This document shows, piece after piece, positions 14,298 through 23,293 of a stretch of DNA of 45,176 nt. This DNA comes from an uncultured Desulfobulbaceae bacterium (lineage in GTDB: Bacteria > Desulfobacterota > Desulfobulbia > Desulfobulbales > Desulfocapsaceae). The position numbers and the translations under genes are program-made. The stretch spans positions 1-45,176 of the forward strand of contig CALENA010000017.1 of assembly GCA_937910875.1 (NCBI GenBank). Reading direction: 5' to 3'. The notes under the pieces were generated by a model. It made no database searches. It saw only the letters and a list, made by a program, of their open reading frames with translations, and was not told the origin of the DNA. The number at the start of each line of letters is the position of its first letter. Positions within the stretch are counted from its first letter, which is position 1.

Positions 14298-17255
14298 ATG
14301 ACTGATAAGACAAAGGCCCTGCTTTTTGTGGGCCTGGGGTTTCTGTTGTTCTCCGTGGTGACCCTGGGGCTTGAGGTGCATCAGTATAATCAGGCCATTG
14401 AGCAGACTATCCTTGAGGCCGAGACCCATATTGACAGTCATGTCGATCTGATTAAGGAATTGAGTCTCCATCCGTATGAGGCGCGCTTGCGATCTCTTAC
14501 GACCCTGCGCGCTGATTATATTGAGGCCTTTGTCAAGGGTGATCGCGAGGGCCTTTTGCGTCTGACCCTTCCCCGTTTCAAGATCCTCCAGAGGGAAAAT
14601 CCCTACATTAAAGAGATGGCGTTTCACTTGGCCGACGGCACCACTTTTCTCCGGATTCATCAGCCTGATCTCTTTGGTGATCAGGTGGCCGGGACCCGAC
14701 CGATGATCAGGCGGGTCCATGCCAGCCATCAATCTCTGGCCGGTTTTGAGGTCGGGCCGACCGGTGTCTATTACCGGATTATTGAGCCGCTCTTTGCTGG
14801 TGAGCAGTATCTTGGGGCCGTTGAGTTGGGTGTAGATCTCCATCTTTTTGTTGAGAAACTGGGGAAGATCCATGATGTGCAGGTCACCACCTTTATCCGG
14901 GAAGAATTCTGGTCGGGTGACTCGCAGAATCCCCATTATCGGATGCGGTCCGTGGGGGAGGGGTATCTGATCAATACCCATGGTCAGCCGCCCTTTGTCA
15001 ACTTGCCTGAGTATCTTGATCTCAAGAGTGCCGAGCATACTCTGCGGGTCACGGTCAACGGCCGTGATTATATCGTCCATGTCCACTCGGAGTTTCAGGA
15101 TGATGTGGGGCGCGATATCGGTGGGATCTTGATCCTCCAGGATGTCACGACTCTGCAGCAGGAAAAAGTGGCTTTTGTCGTCCGTTTTCTGGCCTTTTCT
15201 CTAATCCTTTTCCTGGCCATCTTCCTGATCCTGTATCTGACCTTTGGTCGGATGATCGGGGCCATGACCCGGGAGGTCCAGGAGCGTCAGCGGGCCGAGC
15301 AGGAGGCGGGCGCCGCGCGGGAGTTGCTGGTGAGCCTGATTGATTCCATCCCCGACCTGATTTTTTACAAGGATCAGGAGGGGGTCTATCTTGGTTGCAA
15401 CCAGGCCTTTGCTCAGTATCTGCAATTGCGCCGGGAGGAGATCATCGGGCGTACGGACTTTGATCTCTTCCCTCAAAAGCAGGCTGAACGCTACCGGGAA
15501 AAGGACCGGCTGGCCCATGACAAGGGTGGCTTCCGCTCTGAGCAGCGCTGGATTACCACCCCTGCCGGGACCAGGCGGGCCATGGACACCATCAAGATCC
15601 CCTATTACTCGCCCGAGGGTGAGGTGATCGGGGTGATCGGCGTCAGCCGTGATGTCACCACCATGAAGGAGGCCCAGGAGGCCCTGGCCAAGGCCGCACG
15701 GGAGTGGACCGCGGCCATGAACATCTCAGAGGATGCCATCTATCTCCTTGATGTCGACCGTCACATCCTTCAGGCCAACAGGGCTTTTTATCGGATGACC
15801 AGGAGCACGCCTGAGCAGGCCATCGGTGCCCATATCGAGTCCATTGTCCATCCTGAGGGGGAGGTGGTGCCCTGTCCGGTCTGCCAGGCCCAGGAGGAAA
15901 AGCGGGATCAGGTGCTGATCCTGGAAGCGGATCATCCCGATAACCCCGCCGGGGCGCCGATTCTGGTTACGGTCCGTGTCATTCGGGATGAGCAGGGTGA
16001 GCCGCTCAGTATTTTCATGACCCTGCATGACCTGAGCCAGGAGCGGCAGATCGAGGATGAACTGCGGCGCAGCCAGGATAAGTGGGAGCGCACCTTCCGC
16101 TCGTTTACCGATGTGGTCACCCTTCAGGACCCGGAGATGCACATTGTCCAGGCCAATGCGGCCTCAGAAGAGATTCTTGGCCTGAGTCATGAGGAGATCA
16201 TCGGTCGTCACTGTTATGAGATCTTTCATGGAAGTCCTGAACCCTGTGAGAATTGTCCGGTTCTGAGGGCAACGAATGGTGATGTCTCCTATTCACATGA
16301 GATTACTCATGAAAAACTGGGTCGGACCTTTCTGGTCTCGGCCTCGCCGGTCCATGACAGTGAAGGAAAAGTTGAGTTTATTGCCCATGTGGCCAAGGAT
16401 ATCAGTAATCGCAAACGGATGGAGGGGCAACTGCTCCTCTCTGAAAAGATGACCACCATTGCCGGGTTGGCCGCGGGTGTGGCCCATGAGATCAATACCC
16501 CCTTGAGCGCCATTCTGCAGTCGGTACAGAGTGTGGAGCGCGGGTTGTCCGATGAGTTTCCGCGAAACCTGGAGGTGGCCAGGGACTGTGGTCTGGAACT
16601 GGCCCGGGTGCGAGACTATTTTCAACAAAAAGGGCTGGATTTCTTTTTAAGCGGTATCCGTTCTTCAGCCGAGAATGCCGGCCGGATCATTAAGAGTCTG
16701 CTTGAGTTCAGTCGGCCGCATCAGGGTAATTTCCTTCAGACCGATCTGCGCCAGATGCTTGACAGCGCCCTGATTCTGGCCTGGGCCGACTATGATCTGA
16801 AAAAGAATTACGGGATTATTGATGTCGATGTGGTGGAGGAATACGCAGACAATCTGCCCGAGATCGTCTGCGTGCCCATGGAGATCGAGCAGGTCCTGCT
16901 CAACCTGATCAAAAATGCGGCCCAGGCCATGGCAGGTCAGGAGGGGACCCGGCGTCTGGTCCTGCGGGCGGCCCCACTGGAAGGGGACTGGGTGCGCATC
17001 GAGGTGAGCGACAATGGTCCGGGGATGGGCGAAGAGGTACGCAAGCGGATCTTTGATCCTTTCTACACCACCAAGGATGTGGGCAAGGGGACTGGTCTTG
17101 GCTTATCGGTCTCCTATGCCATTGTCCATGAGCGTCACCGTGGCCGGCTTCTGGTGGAGAGTGAGCCGGGCCTGGGGACAACCTTTATCATTGAACTGCC
17201 GATTCAGGGGGAGTGTAAGTCATCCCCGGCCCGGGAGATACTCGCTCCCGAGTGA
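14298..17255 (+). CDS. Membrane sensor histidine kinase with dCache_3-like sensor and three PAS domains
   Basis: A 985-residue sensor kinase. A membrane helix (about 8-25) is followed by a periplasmic region with the dCache_3-like blocks FLRIHQPDLFGDQ, RPMIRRVHASHQSLAGFEVG and YRIIEPLFAGEQYLGAVELG; a second helix lies near residues 295-318. Then come PAS domains at about 345-455, 470-590 and 595-700, a DHp domain with [13 protein letters not shown] (His about 729) and an HATPase with NLIKNAAQAM and DNGPGMG...[15 protein letters not shown]. Two of the PAS domains contain C-x2-C pairs (CPVCQ; EPCENCP), hinting at redox or metal sensing. Start: ATG 14298 after GGGGGAGG (14281-14288). No response regulator is adjacent; the NtrC-type regulator at 26843 or one elsewhere may be its partner. 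Confidence 0.88.
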   Translation: MTDKTKALLFVGLGFLLFSVVTLGLEVHQYNQAIEQTILEAETHIDSHVDLIKELSLHPYEARLRSLTTLRADYIEAFVKGDREGLLRLTLPRFKILQRENPYIKEMAFHLADGTTFLRIHQPDLFGDQVAGTRPMIRRVHASHQSLAGFEVGPTGVYYRIIEPLFAGEQYLGAVELGVDLHLFVEKLGKIHDVQVTTFIREEFWSGDSQNPHYRMRSVGEGYLINTHGQPPFVNLPEYLDLKSAEHTLRVTVNGRDYIVHVHSEFQDDVGRDIGGILILQDVTTLQQEKVAFVVRFLAFSLILFLAIFLILYLTFGRMIGAMTREVQERQRAEQEAGAARELLVSLIDSIPDLIFYKDQEGVYLGCNQAFAQYLQLRREEIIGRTDFDLFPQKQAERYREKDRLAHDKGGFRSEQRWITTPAGTRRAMDTIKIPYYSPEGEVIGVIGVSRDVTTMKEAQEALAKAAREWTAAMNISEDAIYLLDVDRHILQANRAFYRMTRSTPEQAIGAHIESIVHPEGEVVPCPVCQAQEEKRDQVLILEADHPDNPAGAPILVTVRVIRDEQGEPLSIFMTLHDLSQERQIEDELRRSQDKWERTFRSFTDVVTLQDPEMHIVQANAASEEILGLSHEEIIGRHCYEIFHGSPEPCENCPVLRATNGDVSYSHEITHEKLGRTFLVSASPVHDSEGKVEFIAHVAKDISNRKRMEGQLLLSEKMTTIAGLAAGVAHEINTPLSAILQSVQSVERGLSDEFPRNLEVARDCGLELARVRDYFQQKGLDFFLSGIRSSAENAGRIIKSLLEFSRPHQGNFLQTDLRQMLDSALILAWADYDLKKNYGIIDVDVVEEYADNLPEIVCVPMEIEQVLLNLIKNAAQAMAGQEGTRRLVLRAAPLEGDWVRIEVSDNGPGMGEEVRKRIFDPFYTTKDVGKGTGLGLSVSYAIVHERHRGRLLVESEPGLGTTFIIELPIQGECKSSPAREILAPE

Positions 17256-17291
17256 GCCGGGTCGGCGGAACCCAGATCCCCTGTCGGCTGG

Positions 17292-18092
17292 TCAGCGGAG
17301 AATGGAGTTGGGGGGATGAAAGCCTGAGGGGGCCGTGGTGTTGGGCATCAACAGGCAGCCGCGTCCCATGATCGTCCCTGGATTGGTGACTGAATTGCAG
17401 CCGGTCTGGCTCAAATCACCGAGGATGGCGCCGAGTTTGCGGCGGCCCGAGTCCACGGGGCCGTCCGGGGTGCGGACCGAGACCGTGCCGCTGAGGAAGC
17501 GGAGGTTGGCGAACTTGGTCCCGGCCCCGAGGTTGACCTCCCGGCCCAGGATTGAGTCGCCGAGATAGGCAAAGTGGCCGGCCTTGGCCCCGTTCAGAAA
17601 GATCGAATGCTTGACCTCAGTGGTGTGGCCAATGACGCAGCCCTGGCCGGTCAGGCAGTAACCGCGCAGGTAGGCGCCCTGCCGCACCTCTGTCCAGTCA
17701 CCGATGATGGTCGGTCCTTTGATCAGGGCCCCGCTTTCGACAAGCACCCCCTGGCCCAGCTGGATCTGGCCGCCCATGAGCACTGTCCCGGCCATGACCA
17801 CCGAGGCGCCGGTCAAGGCCTTTTCTCCGTCCCAGACCCGCAAGGTGCCCTTGGTGGCATCGTTGTATTCAATCCGTAATCTGTCAGCATTCAGCCATTG
17901 CCCCTGATGCAGGACCACGGTTCTGGGCAGTGGCACGCACTCCGGAACCAGCGTTGGGTTGAGTTGCGGATAGGAAAAATCATTCATGTATTCTTTGAGC
18001 CGTTCCAGGGCGGCCCAGGCGGGCTGTGCGGCCTGGAACAGATCTGGATGGGCAAAGGTGCTGAGGTCGAACAGTGAACGGGCGCTGAGCAT
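17292..18092 (-). CDS. Left-handed beta-helix (hexapeptide-repeat) transferase-like protein
   Basis: A 266-residue protein. The N-terminal 70 residues are helical; from about residue 75 it shows hexapeptide repeats of a left-handed beta-helix (ASVVMAGTVLMGGQIQLGQGVLVESGALIKGPTII and onward, written here only in part), ending GTIMGRGCLLMPNTTAP. It resembles the C-terminal acyltransferase half of GlmU and glucose-1-phosphate thymidylyltransferase-like proteins, but there is no nucleotidyltransferase domain. The catalytic His-like position GHTTEVKHSIFLNGAKAGHFAYLGDSILG is typical of GlmU acetyltransferase relatives. ATG 18092 follows AGGAGG. The acceptor is unknown; a sugar-nucleotide or cell-envelope role is likely. 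Confidence 0.75.
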   Translation of the reverse strand: MLSARSLFDLSTFAHPDLFQAAQPAWAALERLKEYMNDFSYPQLNPTLVPECVPLPRTVVLHQGQWLNADRLRIEYNDATKGTLRVWDGEKALTGASVVMAGTVLMGGQIQLGQGVLVESGALIKGPTIIGDWTEVRQGAYLRGYCLTGQGCVIGHTTEVKHSIFLNGAKAGHFAYLGDSILGREVNLGAGTKFANLRFLSGTVSVRTPDGPVDSGRRKLGAILGDLSQTGCNSVTNPGTIMGRGCLLMPNTTAPSGFHPPNSILR

Positions 18093-18607
18093 GGGGGCCT
18101 CCTGGAGTTTGAACCACTCTCTTTTGGCACAGTATGGAGGAAACCGGTTCATTTTTCAAGGAATAATCGGGCCTGTCCTGGTCATGACAATTTCTCTTAT
18201 GCGCCCCTTAGACATGATTCGTTGTCCAGGTTCTGGCCCTGTGATTGTGTTTCTCATGGATCCCTGGCTGGAAAAACAGGGCAGGGGGGTACGATCGTGC
18301 TTGACAGCTTGACTTTGTTCGAGTCCATGTTTAGTTTTTTCAAGCTGCAACTGAGAGCAGTCGATCTGCGGGGAGCACATTTCTCCGCGCGCCCTGTTTC
18401 TCCTTATAATTGATCCGAAAGTCCATCGGAGACCATGACTGACCATGCCGCAGGAACGAACGTTCATGTTTGTTTGTGACTGGCCATTTTGGTCCAGCCA
18501 TGCTGGTTATTGCCTAATTGCCCGTCGTCCCTTTTGGGGTGATGGGTGTACTCAAATATGGGCCGTTGTTGTTGAATGAAGCTGCGGTCTGCTTGCGGGA
18601 GGTTTGT
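18093..18607. other. Long intergenic region upstream of lon
   Basis: No convincing gene is present in this divergent gap. It holds a TTGACA (18301-18306) without a good -10 at the right distance, and a TATAAT (18405-18410) without a good -35. GAACGAACGTTC (18454-18465) fits the GAAC-N4-GTTC form of Gram-positive SOS boxes, probably by chance. GGGAGG (18597-18602) precedes the lon GTG. I see no sigma-32 heat-shock promoter. Confidence 0.35.
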
Positions 18608-21133
18608 GTGAACTTTGATGATTCCCTGTCCATTGGTATGGACGATTTTTCAGATAGTGAGAATGTAAATATTCCGGATGTCCTGCCGATGATGGCGGTT
18701 CGGGATGTGGTGGTCTTTAACTACATGATTATCCCGCTCTTTGTCGGTCGCAGCGGTTCAGTGGATGCGGTCAACGAGGCCCTGGCCGGTGACAAGCTGC
18801 TGATGCTGGTGACCCAGAAGGACGCCACCCGTGATAATCCAAGGCCCGAAGACCTGTATGATGTGGGCATGGCCTGTATGGTCATGCGGACCCTGAAGCT
18901 GCCCGATGGGCGGCTCAAGGTACTGGTCCAGGCGGTGTCCAAGGCCAGAATCCTTGAATATGAGCAGGTGGAACCTGGCTTTCGGGTCAAGGTCGAGGTT
19001 TTGGAAGAGGCTGAGGTCCCCGAAATCACCGTTGATATTGAGGCCCTGATGCGCACGGTGCGTGAGCAGGCCGAGAAGATCATGAGTCTGCGCGGGGTCT
19101 TGTCCGCTGATCTGATGATGATCATCAACAATATTGAGGAACCGGGCCGGTTGGCCGATCTGATCGGCTCAAACCTCAGGCTTAAGATCAGTGAGTCCCA
19201 GGCCATTCTTGAAGAGACCGATGCTGTGGCCCGTCTCAAACTGGTCCGTGAACTGCTGGCCAAGGAACTGGAGGTGACCACGGTCCAGGCCAAGATCCAG
19301 TCCGATGCCAAGGATGAGATGAGCAAGAGCCAGCGTGAGTATTTCCTGCGTGAGCAGCTCCATGCTTTGCAGAAGGAACTGGGAGAGGTGGACGAGCGCA
19401 GTCAGGAGATTGATGACCTGCTCAAAAAACTCAAGCGCAAAAAGATGCCCAAAGAGGTGCGCAAGGAGGCCAAGAAACAGGTCAGCCGCATGGAGATGAT
19501 GCATCCGGATTCCTCCGAGGCCACCATCATCCGCACCTATATCGACTGGATTCTGGATGTGCCCTGGCTGGAGTCGACCGTGGACCAGCTGGATCTGGTG
19601 GAGGCGCGCAAGATCCTGGATGAAGACCATCATGGTCTGAACAAGGTCAAGGAGCGGATTCTCGAGTACCTGGCGGTGCGCAAGCTCAATCCCACCACCA
19701 AGGGGCCGATCCTTTGTTTTGTGGGCCCTCCAGGGGTGGGCAAGACCTCTCTTGGCCAGTCCATTGCCCGAGCCATGGGGCGCAAGTTCTTCCGCCTGTC
19801 TCTGGGCGGGATGCGCGATGAGGCCGAGATTCGTGGCCATCGCCGCACCTATATCGGGGCCATGCCCGGTCGTATTGTCCAGGGGCTCAAGACCTGCAAG
19901 TCCAACAATCCGATCTTTATGATGGATGAGATCGACAAGATCGGTTCCGACTATCGGGGCGATCCCTCATCGGCCCTGCTTGAGGTCCTGGATCCGGAGC
20001 AGAACTTTGAGTTTTCCGATCATTACCTCAACATGCCGGTAGACCTGAGCCGGGTCATGTTCATTACCACCGCCAATATGAGCGACACCATTCCCGGGCC
20101 GCTCATGGACCGGATGGAGGTGATTCGTCTCTCCGGTTATACCCAGGAGGAAAAGGGTGTTATCGCCCGGCAGTACCTGCTGCCCCGGCAGATCAAGGAG
20201 AACGGGATCAAGGCCACACATCTGAAGCTGGACGATGAGACTCTTGAATATATCATCACCCATTACACCCATGAGGCCGGGCTGCGGAACCTGGAGCGGG
20301 AGATCGGAAAGGTCTGCCGCAAGGTGGCCCGCAAGGTGGCCGAGGGGCGACGGGGGCCTTTTGTCATCTCGGCCTCAACCCTGGATCGGTATCTGGGGCC
20401 GCCCAAACTCATTCCGGAGTCCGAGATCGAGCGTCTTAATCAGCCCGGCCTGGTGACCGGGCTTGCCTGGACTGAGGTTGGGGGTGAGATCCTCCAGATC
20501 GAGGTCAACCTGATGCCGGGCAAGGGCAAGCTGACCCTGACCGGTCAACTGGGTGATGTGATGAAGGAATCGGTGCAGGCGGCGCTCACCTATTGCCGGA
20601 GTCGTTCGGCTGAAATGGGGGTTGAGGCCAACTATTTTGAGACCGTGGATATCCATGTCCATGTCCCGGCCGGTGCCATTCCCAAGGATGGACCTTCGGC
20701 CGGAATCACCATGGCCACGGCCATCTTCTCGGCCGTGACCGGCAGAAAGGTCGGCAAAAAAGTGGCCATGACCGGCGAGGTGACCCTGCGCGGTCGGGTG
20801 CTGCCCATTGGCGGCCTCAAGGAAAAGGCCCTGGCGGCACTGCGGGCCGGGATCAATCGGATTATTATCCCGGACCAGAATAAGAAGGATCTGGTGGAGA
20901 TTCCTAAAGAGATCCGTGAGAAGATGAAGTTCTTCCCGGTCAAGGACATGGATGAGGTGGTAGCGATTGCCCTGGGTGCAGGAGCAGGTGTTGGTTCCAA
21001 TGGGCATCTCAAGGTTGATGCCAAGGTTGACCCGGCCGGTGCCAAGACGAAAGTCAAGGCCAAGGTCAAGGCCAAGGTCAAACCCCGGGCCGGTGCCGGT
21101 GGTGCTGCCACCCGGGCCGTGAAGAAGAAGTAG
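18608..21133 (+). CDS. lon: ATP-dependent protease Lon with a lysine/alanine-rich C-terminal tail
   Basis: An 841-residue Lon, the cytoplasmic AAA+ protease for damaged and regulatory proteins. The N-terminal LonN domain starts [23 protein letters not shown]; Walker [10 protein letters not shown] lies near residue 372, Walker [11 protein letters not shown] follows; the protease domain has the Ser-Lys dyad, Ser near 697 in KDGPSAG and Lys near 740 in [17 protein letters not shown] 18608 is chosen since GGGAGG precedes it by 5 bases; ATG 18638 is an alternative. After the normal end (about residue 800) there is a repetitive basic tail: [18 protein letters not shown]...RAVKKK, encoded by 12-base near-tandem repeats around 21050-21082. 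Such tails resemble histone-like or nucleic-acid-binding tails. mltG follows after 9 bases. Confidence 0.96.
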   Translation: MNFDDSLSIGMDDFSDSENVNIPDVLPMMAVRDVVVFNYMIIPLFVGRSGSVDAVNEALAGDKLLMLVTQKDATRDNPRPEDLYDVGMACMVMRTLKLPDGRLKVLVQAVSKARILEYEQVEPGFRVKVEVLEEAEVPEITVDIEALMRTVREQAEKIMSLRGVLSADLMMIINNIEEPGRLADLIGSNLRLKISESQAILEETDAVARLKLVRELLAKELEVTTVQAKIQSDAKDEMSKSQREYFLREQLHALQKELGEVDERSQEIDDLLKKLKRKKMPKEVRKEAKKQVSRMEMMHPDSSEATIIRTYIDWILDVPWLESTVDQLDLVEARKILDEDHHGLNKVKERILEYLAVRKLNPTTKGPILCFVGPPGVGKTSLGQSIARAMGRKFFRLSLGGMRDEAEIRGHRRTYIGAMPGRIVQGLKTCKSNNPIFMMDEIDKIGSDYRGDPSSALLEVLDPEQNFEFSDHYLNMPVDLSRVMFITTANMSDTIPGPLMDRMEVIRLSGYTQEEKGVIARQYLLPRQIKENGIKATHLKLDDETLEYIITHYTHEAGLRNLEREIGKVCRKVARKVAEGRRGPFVISASTLDRYLGPPKLIPESEIERLNQPGLVTGLAWTEVGGEILQIEVNLMPGKGKLTLTGQLGDVMKESVQAALTYCRSRSAEMGVEANYFETVDIHVHVPAGAIPKDGPSAGITMATAIFSAVTGRKVGKKVAMTGEVTLRGRVLPIGGLKEKALAALRAGINRIIIPDQNKKDLVEIPKEIREKMKFFPVKDMDEVVAIALGAGAGVGSNGHLKVDAKVDPAGAKTKVKAKVKAKVKPRAGAGGAATRAVKKK

Positions 21134-21142
21134 CCGCGGGCC

Positions 21143-22213
21143 ATGGCCGTTTGTTTCCGCTGTCTGAGGCAGCAGACCGGTTCTCTCTTGCTTCGGGTCC
21201 TGTTGAGTACGGCCCTGCTGGCCCTGCTGGTGCCGGCCCTGGCCGCTGGCTGGTTGTATCTCTATGCTCTCCAGCCAGGTCCCCTGGACGAGGAGGTTGA
21301 AGCGGCAGAAGTGGCAGAAGCGGCTGAGGTGGTGATTGTGATTCCGCACGGCAGCGGTCTTGGCCAGATTGAACAGATCCTGGCCGAGGGTGGCTTGATT
21401 CATGCCGATCCCCGTTTTGGGCTGCTGGCCAGGGTCCTGGGGCTGGCTGGTCGCATCCCGGCTGGTGAGTTTTCTCTCCGCCTGGGTCAGCGTCCCCACG
21501 TGCTGCTCCAGGGCCTGATCGCGGCTCGACCCATCCAGTATAGCCTGACCATTCCCGAAGGACTGTGTCTGACCCAGATCGCCGCCCGTTTTGCCGCAGG
21601 TGGCTGGTGTACGGTAGAGGATTTTGTCAGGCGGGCCCGGGACCCTGGTCTGATCCGTTCCCTGGGCCTGGATGAGATGGAGAGTCTTGAGGGGTATCTC
21701 TATCCTGACACCTATCATCTGACCCGGGGCGGTCAGGATGTGGATGGGCTGATCACCATGATGGTCCGCCGATTCCTGGTGGTCTGGGCGGGGCTGGAGC
21801 AGGATGCGGATGAGCATCTGAGCCGTCATCAGGTGGTGACCCTGGCCTCAGTGGTGGAAAAAGAGACCGGACAGGCGGTTGAACGGCCCTTGATTGCCGG
21901 GGTTTTCCTGAATCGTCTGCAGAAAAAAATGCCCCTGCAGTCAGATCCCACCGTGATTTATGGGATCGAAGATTTTGACGGCAATATCACCCGCAAGCAT
22001 CTGCGTGAGTACTCCCCCTATAATACCTATATGATCCCTGGCCTGCCCGCAGGCCCCATCGCCAGTCCCGGACAGGCGGCCCTTCAGGCCGTGCTCCGGC
22101 CCACCCCCTCAGAGTACCTCTTCTTTGTCTCCAGAAATGATGGCTCCCATTCCTTTTCCAGGACCCTGGCTGAGCATAATCAGGCGGTTCAGAAGTACCA
22201 GAAGCAGAACTGA
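21143..22213 (+). CDS. mltG: Endolytic murein transglycosylase MltG
   Basis: A 356-residue YceG/MltG-family lytic transglycosylase, thought to cleave nascent glycan strands at the inner membrane. One membrane helix lies at residues 17-39, followed by a LysM-like region ([18 protein letters not shown]) and the catalytic domain: Glu near 240 in [37 protein letters not shown] and [15 protein letters not shown]. It starts 9 bases after lon, so the two are likely cotranscribed. Two hairpins follow before the convergent LysE gene. An odd Ala/Glu-rich run ([14 protein letters not shown]) joins the membrane helix to the periplasmic domain. Confidence 0.92.
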   Translation: MAVCFRCLRQQTGSLLLRVLLSTALLALLVPALAAGWLYLYALQPGPLDEEVEAAEVAEAAEVVIVIPHGSGLGQIEQILAEGGLIHADPRFGLLARVLGLAGRIPAGEFSLRLGQRPHVLLQGLIAARPIQYSLTIPEGLCLTQIAARFAAGGWCTVEDFVRRARDPGLIRSLGLDEMESLEGYLYPDTYHLTRGGQDVDGLITMMVRRFLVVWAGLEQDADEHLSRHQVVTLASVVEKETGQAVERPLIAGVFLNRLQKKMPLQSDPTVIYGIEDFDGNITRKHLREYSPYNTYMIPGLPAGPIASPGQAALQAVLRPTPSEYLFFVSRNDGSHSFSRTLAEHNQAVQKYQKQN

Positions 22214-22227
22214 CCTCTTCTGTGACC

Positions 22228-22255
22228 AGGCAGCTTTTCCGCCTGCCTCTTTATT
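22228..22255 (+). terminator. Probable terminator after mltG
   Basis: Stem AGGCAG (22228-22233) and CTGCCT (22243-22248) with a 9-base loop, followed by CTTTATT. It starts 15 bases after the mltG stop. Confidence 0.5.
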
Positions 22256-22306
22256 GCATAGCCTGGGTTCAATAGCCCGTCCCTTGGGGCGTTCGTTGCT
22301 TTTAAA

Positions 22307-22334
22307 GATACCCCGCTGTTTGCGGTGGGGTAAT
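22307..22334. terminator. Bidirectional terminator between mltG and the LysE-type gene
   Basis: TACCCC (22309-22314) pairs with GGGGTA (22327-22332), with a partly paired GC-rich interior; a T/A-rich flank lies on each side (TTTTAAAG before, ATTTATT after), so it can act for both convergent genes. Confidence 0.5.
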
Positions 22335-22961
22335 TTATTGGCGGGTTAAAAACAATTTAACGGCCAGTCCCGCAAAAATCATCCCGGCCAGACGGTTGAT
22401 GATCTGCTGGACCTTGGGGGACTGGCGGGCCCGGTTGCCAACGAGACCGGCGCTTATGCTGATGCCGCCGAAGACCAGGACGGTGGCGAGCAGGAACAGT
22501 CCGCCCAGAGACAGGAATTGAAGGCTGACCGGGCCTCGGGCCGGGTCGACAAACTGTGGCAGAAAGGCCAGGAAAAAGATCGAGACTTTGGGATTACAGA
22601 TGTTCATGATGACCCCGCGCCGATACAGGCGGCCCAGGGACGGAGTATCCATGATCTGGGTGGACGGTCGGCTGGCTCCGGCCCGGAAGGCTTGCCAGGC
22701 CAGGTAGCAGAGGTAGATGCCACCCATGGTCTTGAGCAGGGTAAAGGCCAGGGTTGAGGTCTGGAGCAGGGCTGCCACGCCCAGGGTGACGGCCGCGGTG
22801 TGTCCGAAAAGGCCGGTGCACAGGCCGCAGGTCACAGCCAGGCCCGCCCGGCTGCCGTTCTGGATGGCCTGGGCCAGGACAAAGAGGTTGTCCGGGCCGG
22901 GGGCCAGGGCCAGGAGGAGGGCCGCGCTGAAGAAGAGGAGAGTGGTGTTGGCGTCGAGCAT
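22335..22961 (-). CDS. LysE/RhtB-family amino-acid exporter
   Basis: A 208-residue inner-membrane exporter of the LysE superfamily. The N-terminal FFSAALLLALAPGPDNLFVLAQAIQNG contains the family's APGPD motif; further helices are at about 40-60, 66-88, 110-130, 143-165 and 180-205; the loop GVIMNICNPKVSIFFLAFLPQF is the conserved NPK block. Family members export basic or other amino acids or act on homoserine lactones; the substrate cannot be told. ATG 22961 gives the family length; the frame is open upstream but the extra residues are polar and unlike the family. No strong ribosome-binding site is seen. Confidence 0.85.
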   Translation of the reverse strand: MLDANTTLLFFSAALLLALAPGPDNLFVLAQAIQNGSRAGLAVTCGLCTGLFGHTAAVTLGVAALLQTSTLAFTLLKTMGGIYLCYLAWQAFRAGASRPSTQIMDTPSLGRLYRRGVIMNICNPKVSIFFLAFLPQFVDPARGPVSLQFLSLGGLFLLATVLVFGGISISAGLVGNRARQSPKVQQIINRLAGMIFAGLAVKLFLTRQ

Positions 22962-23187
22962 GGTGGCCAGCCCTGGCTGAAGCATGGGGCTCTGGATTGA
23001 TTTTCGGGATGACCGACCCGTCTTCCGGGCGGTATATCTCGCTGGAGATTCAGGAAATGTGTCACGGCATGACAGGCCATGCCTTCCTGTGACAGTGTCC
23101 TTTCTGCTATTCGATCTCCTGGGGAATGTCAATTGAAAACAGGGGATGCGTCATGCGACTGGCCCCGGGGTCTGTTGAAGAATCCGG

Positions 23188-23216
23188 TTGACTTCAAAGG
23201 AGTGGTGACTGATAAT
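23188..23216 (+). promoter_or_regulatory. Sigma-70-type promoter of the PEP-synthase-like/phosphatase/NtrC operon
   Basis: TTGACT (23188-23193), 17 bases, GATAAT (23211-23216): each hexamer matches 5 of 6 consensus bases with ideal spacing. It lies within the otherwise empty 330-base gap between the divergent LysE-type gene and the operon. A nearby TGGCAC (23234-23239) has no proper -12 partner, so I do not call a sigma-54 site. Confidence 0.6.
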
Positions 23217-23293
23217 AAAAAAATGTGTCATGCCTGGCACCTGGTATGAGTGACAGCCAGCCAGGTTGCCGGATCTCTTGAAACCCTGCCTTT

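Noticed and set aside
18301-18331. TTGACA as the -35 box of a lon promoter
   Set aside because: No acceptable -10 box is found at 16-18 bases; the TATAAT at 18405 is too far away and lacks its own -35.
18454-18465. GAACGAACGTTC as a LexA box upstream of lon
   Set aside because: It fits the Gram-positive SOS consensus, but Desulfobacterota LexA motifs differ, no similar site precedes recA, and one such match in 45 kb is not surprising.
20375-21829. 484-codon minus-strand frame opposite lon and mltG
   Set aside because: Low-complexity antisense translation crossing two well-identified genes.
23234-23250. TGGCACCTGGTATGAG as a second sigma-54 promoter
   Set aside because: The -24 half is good, but the position of the -12 GC reads GA; a standard sigma-70 promoter is present 20-45 bases upstream.
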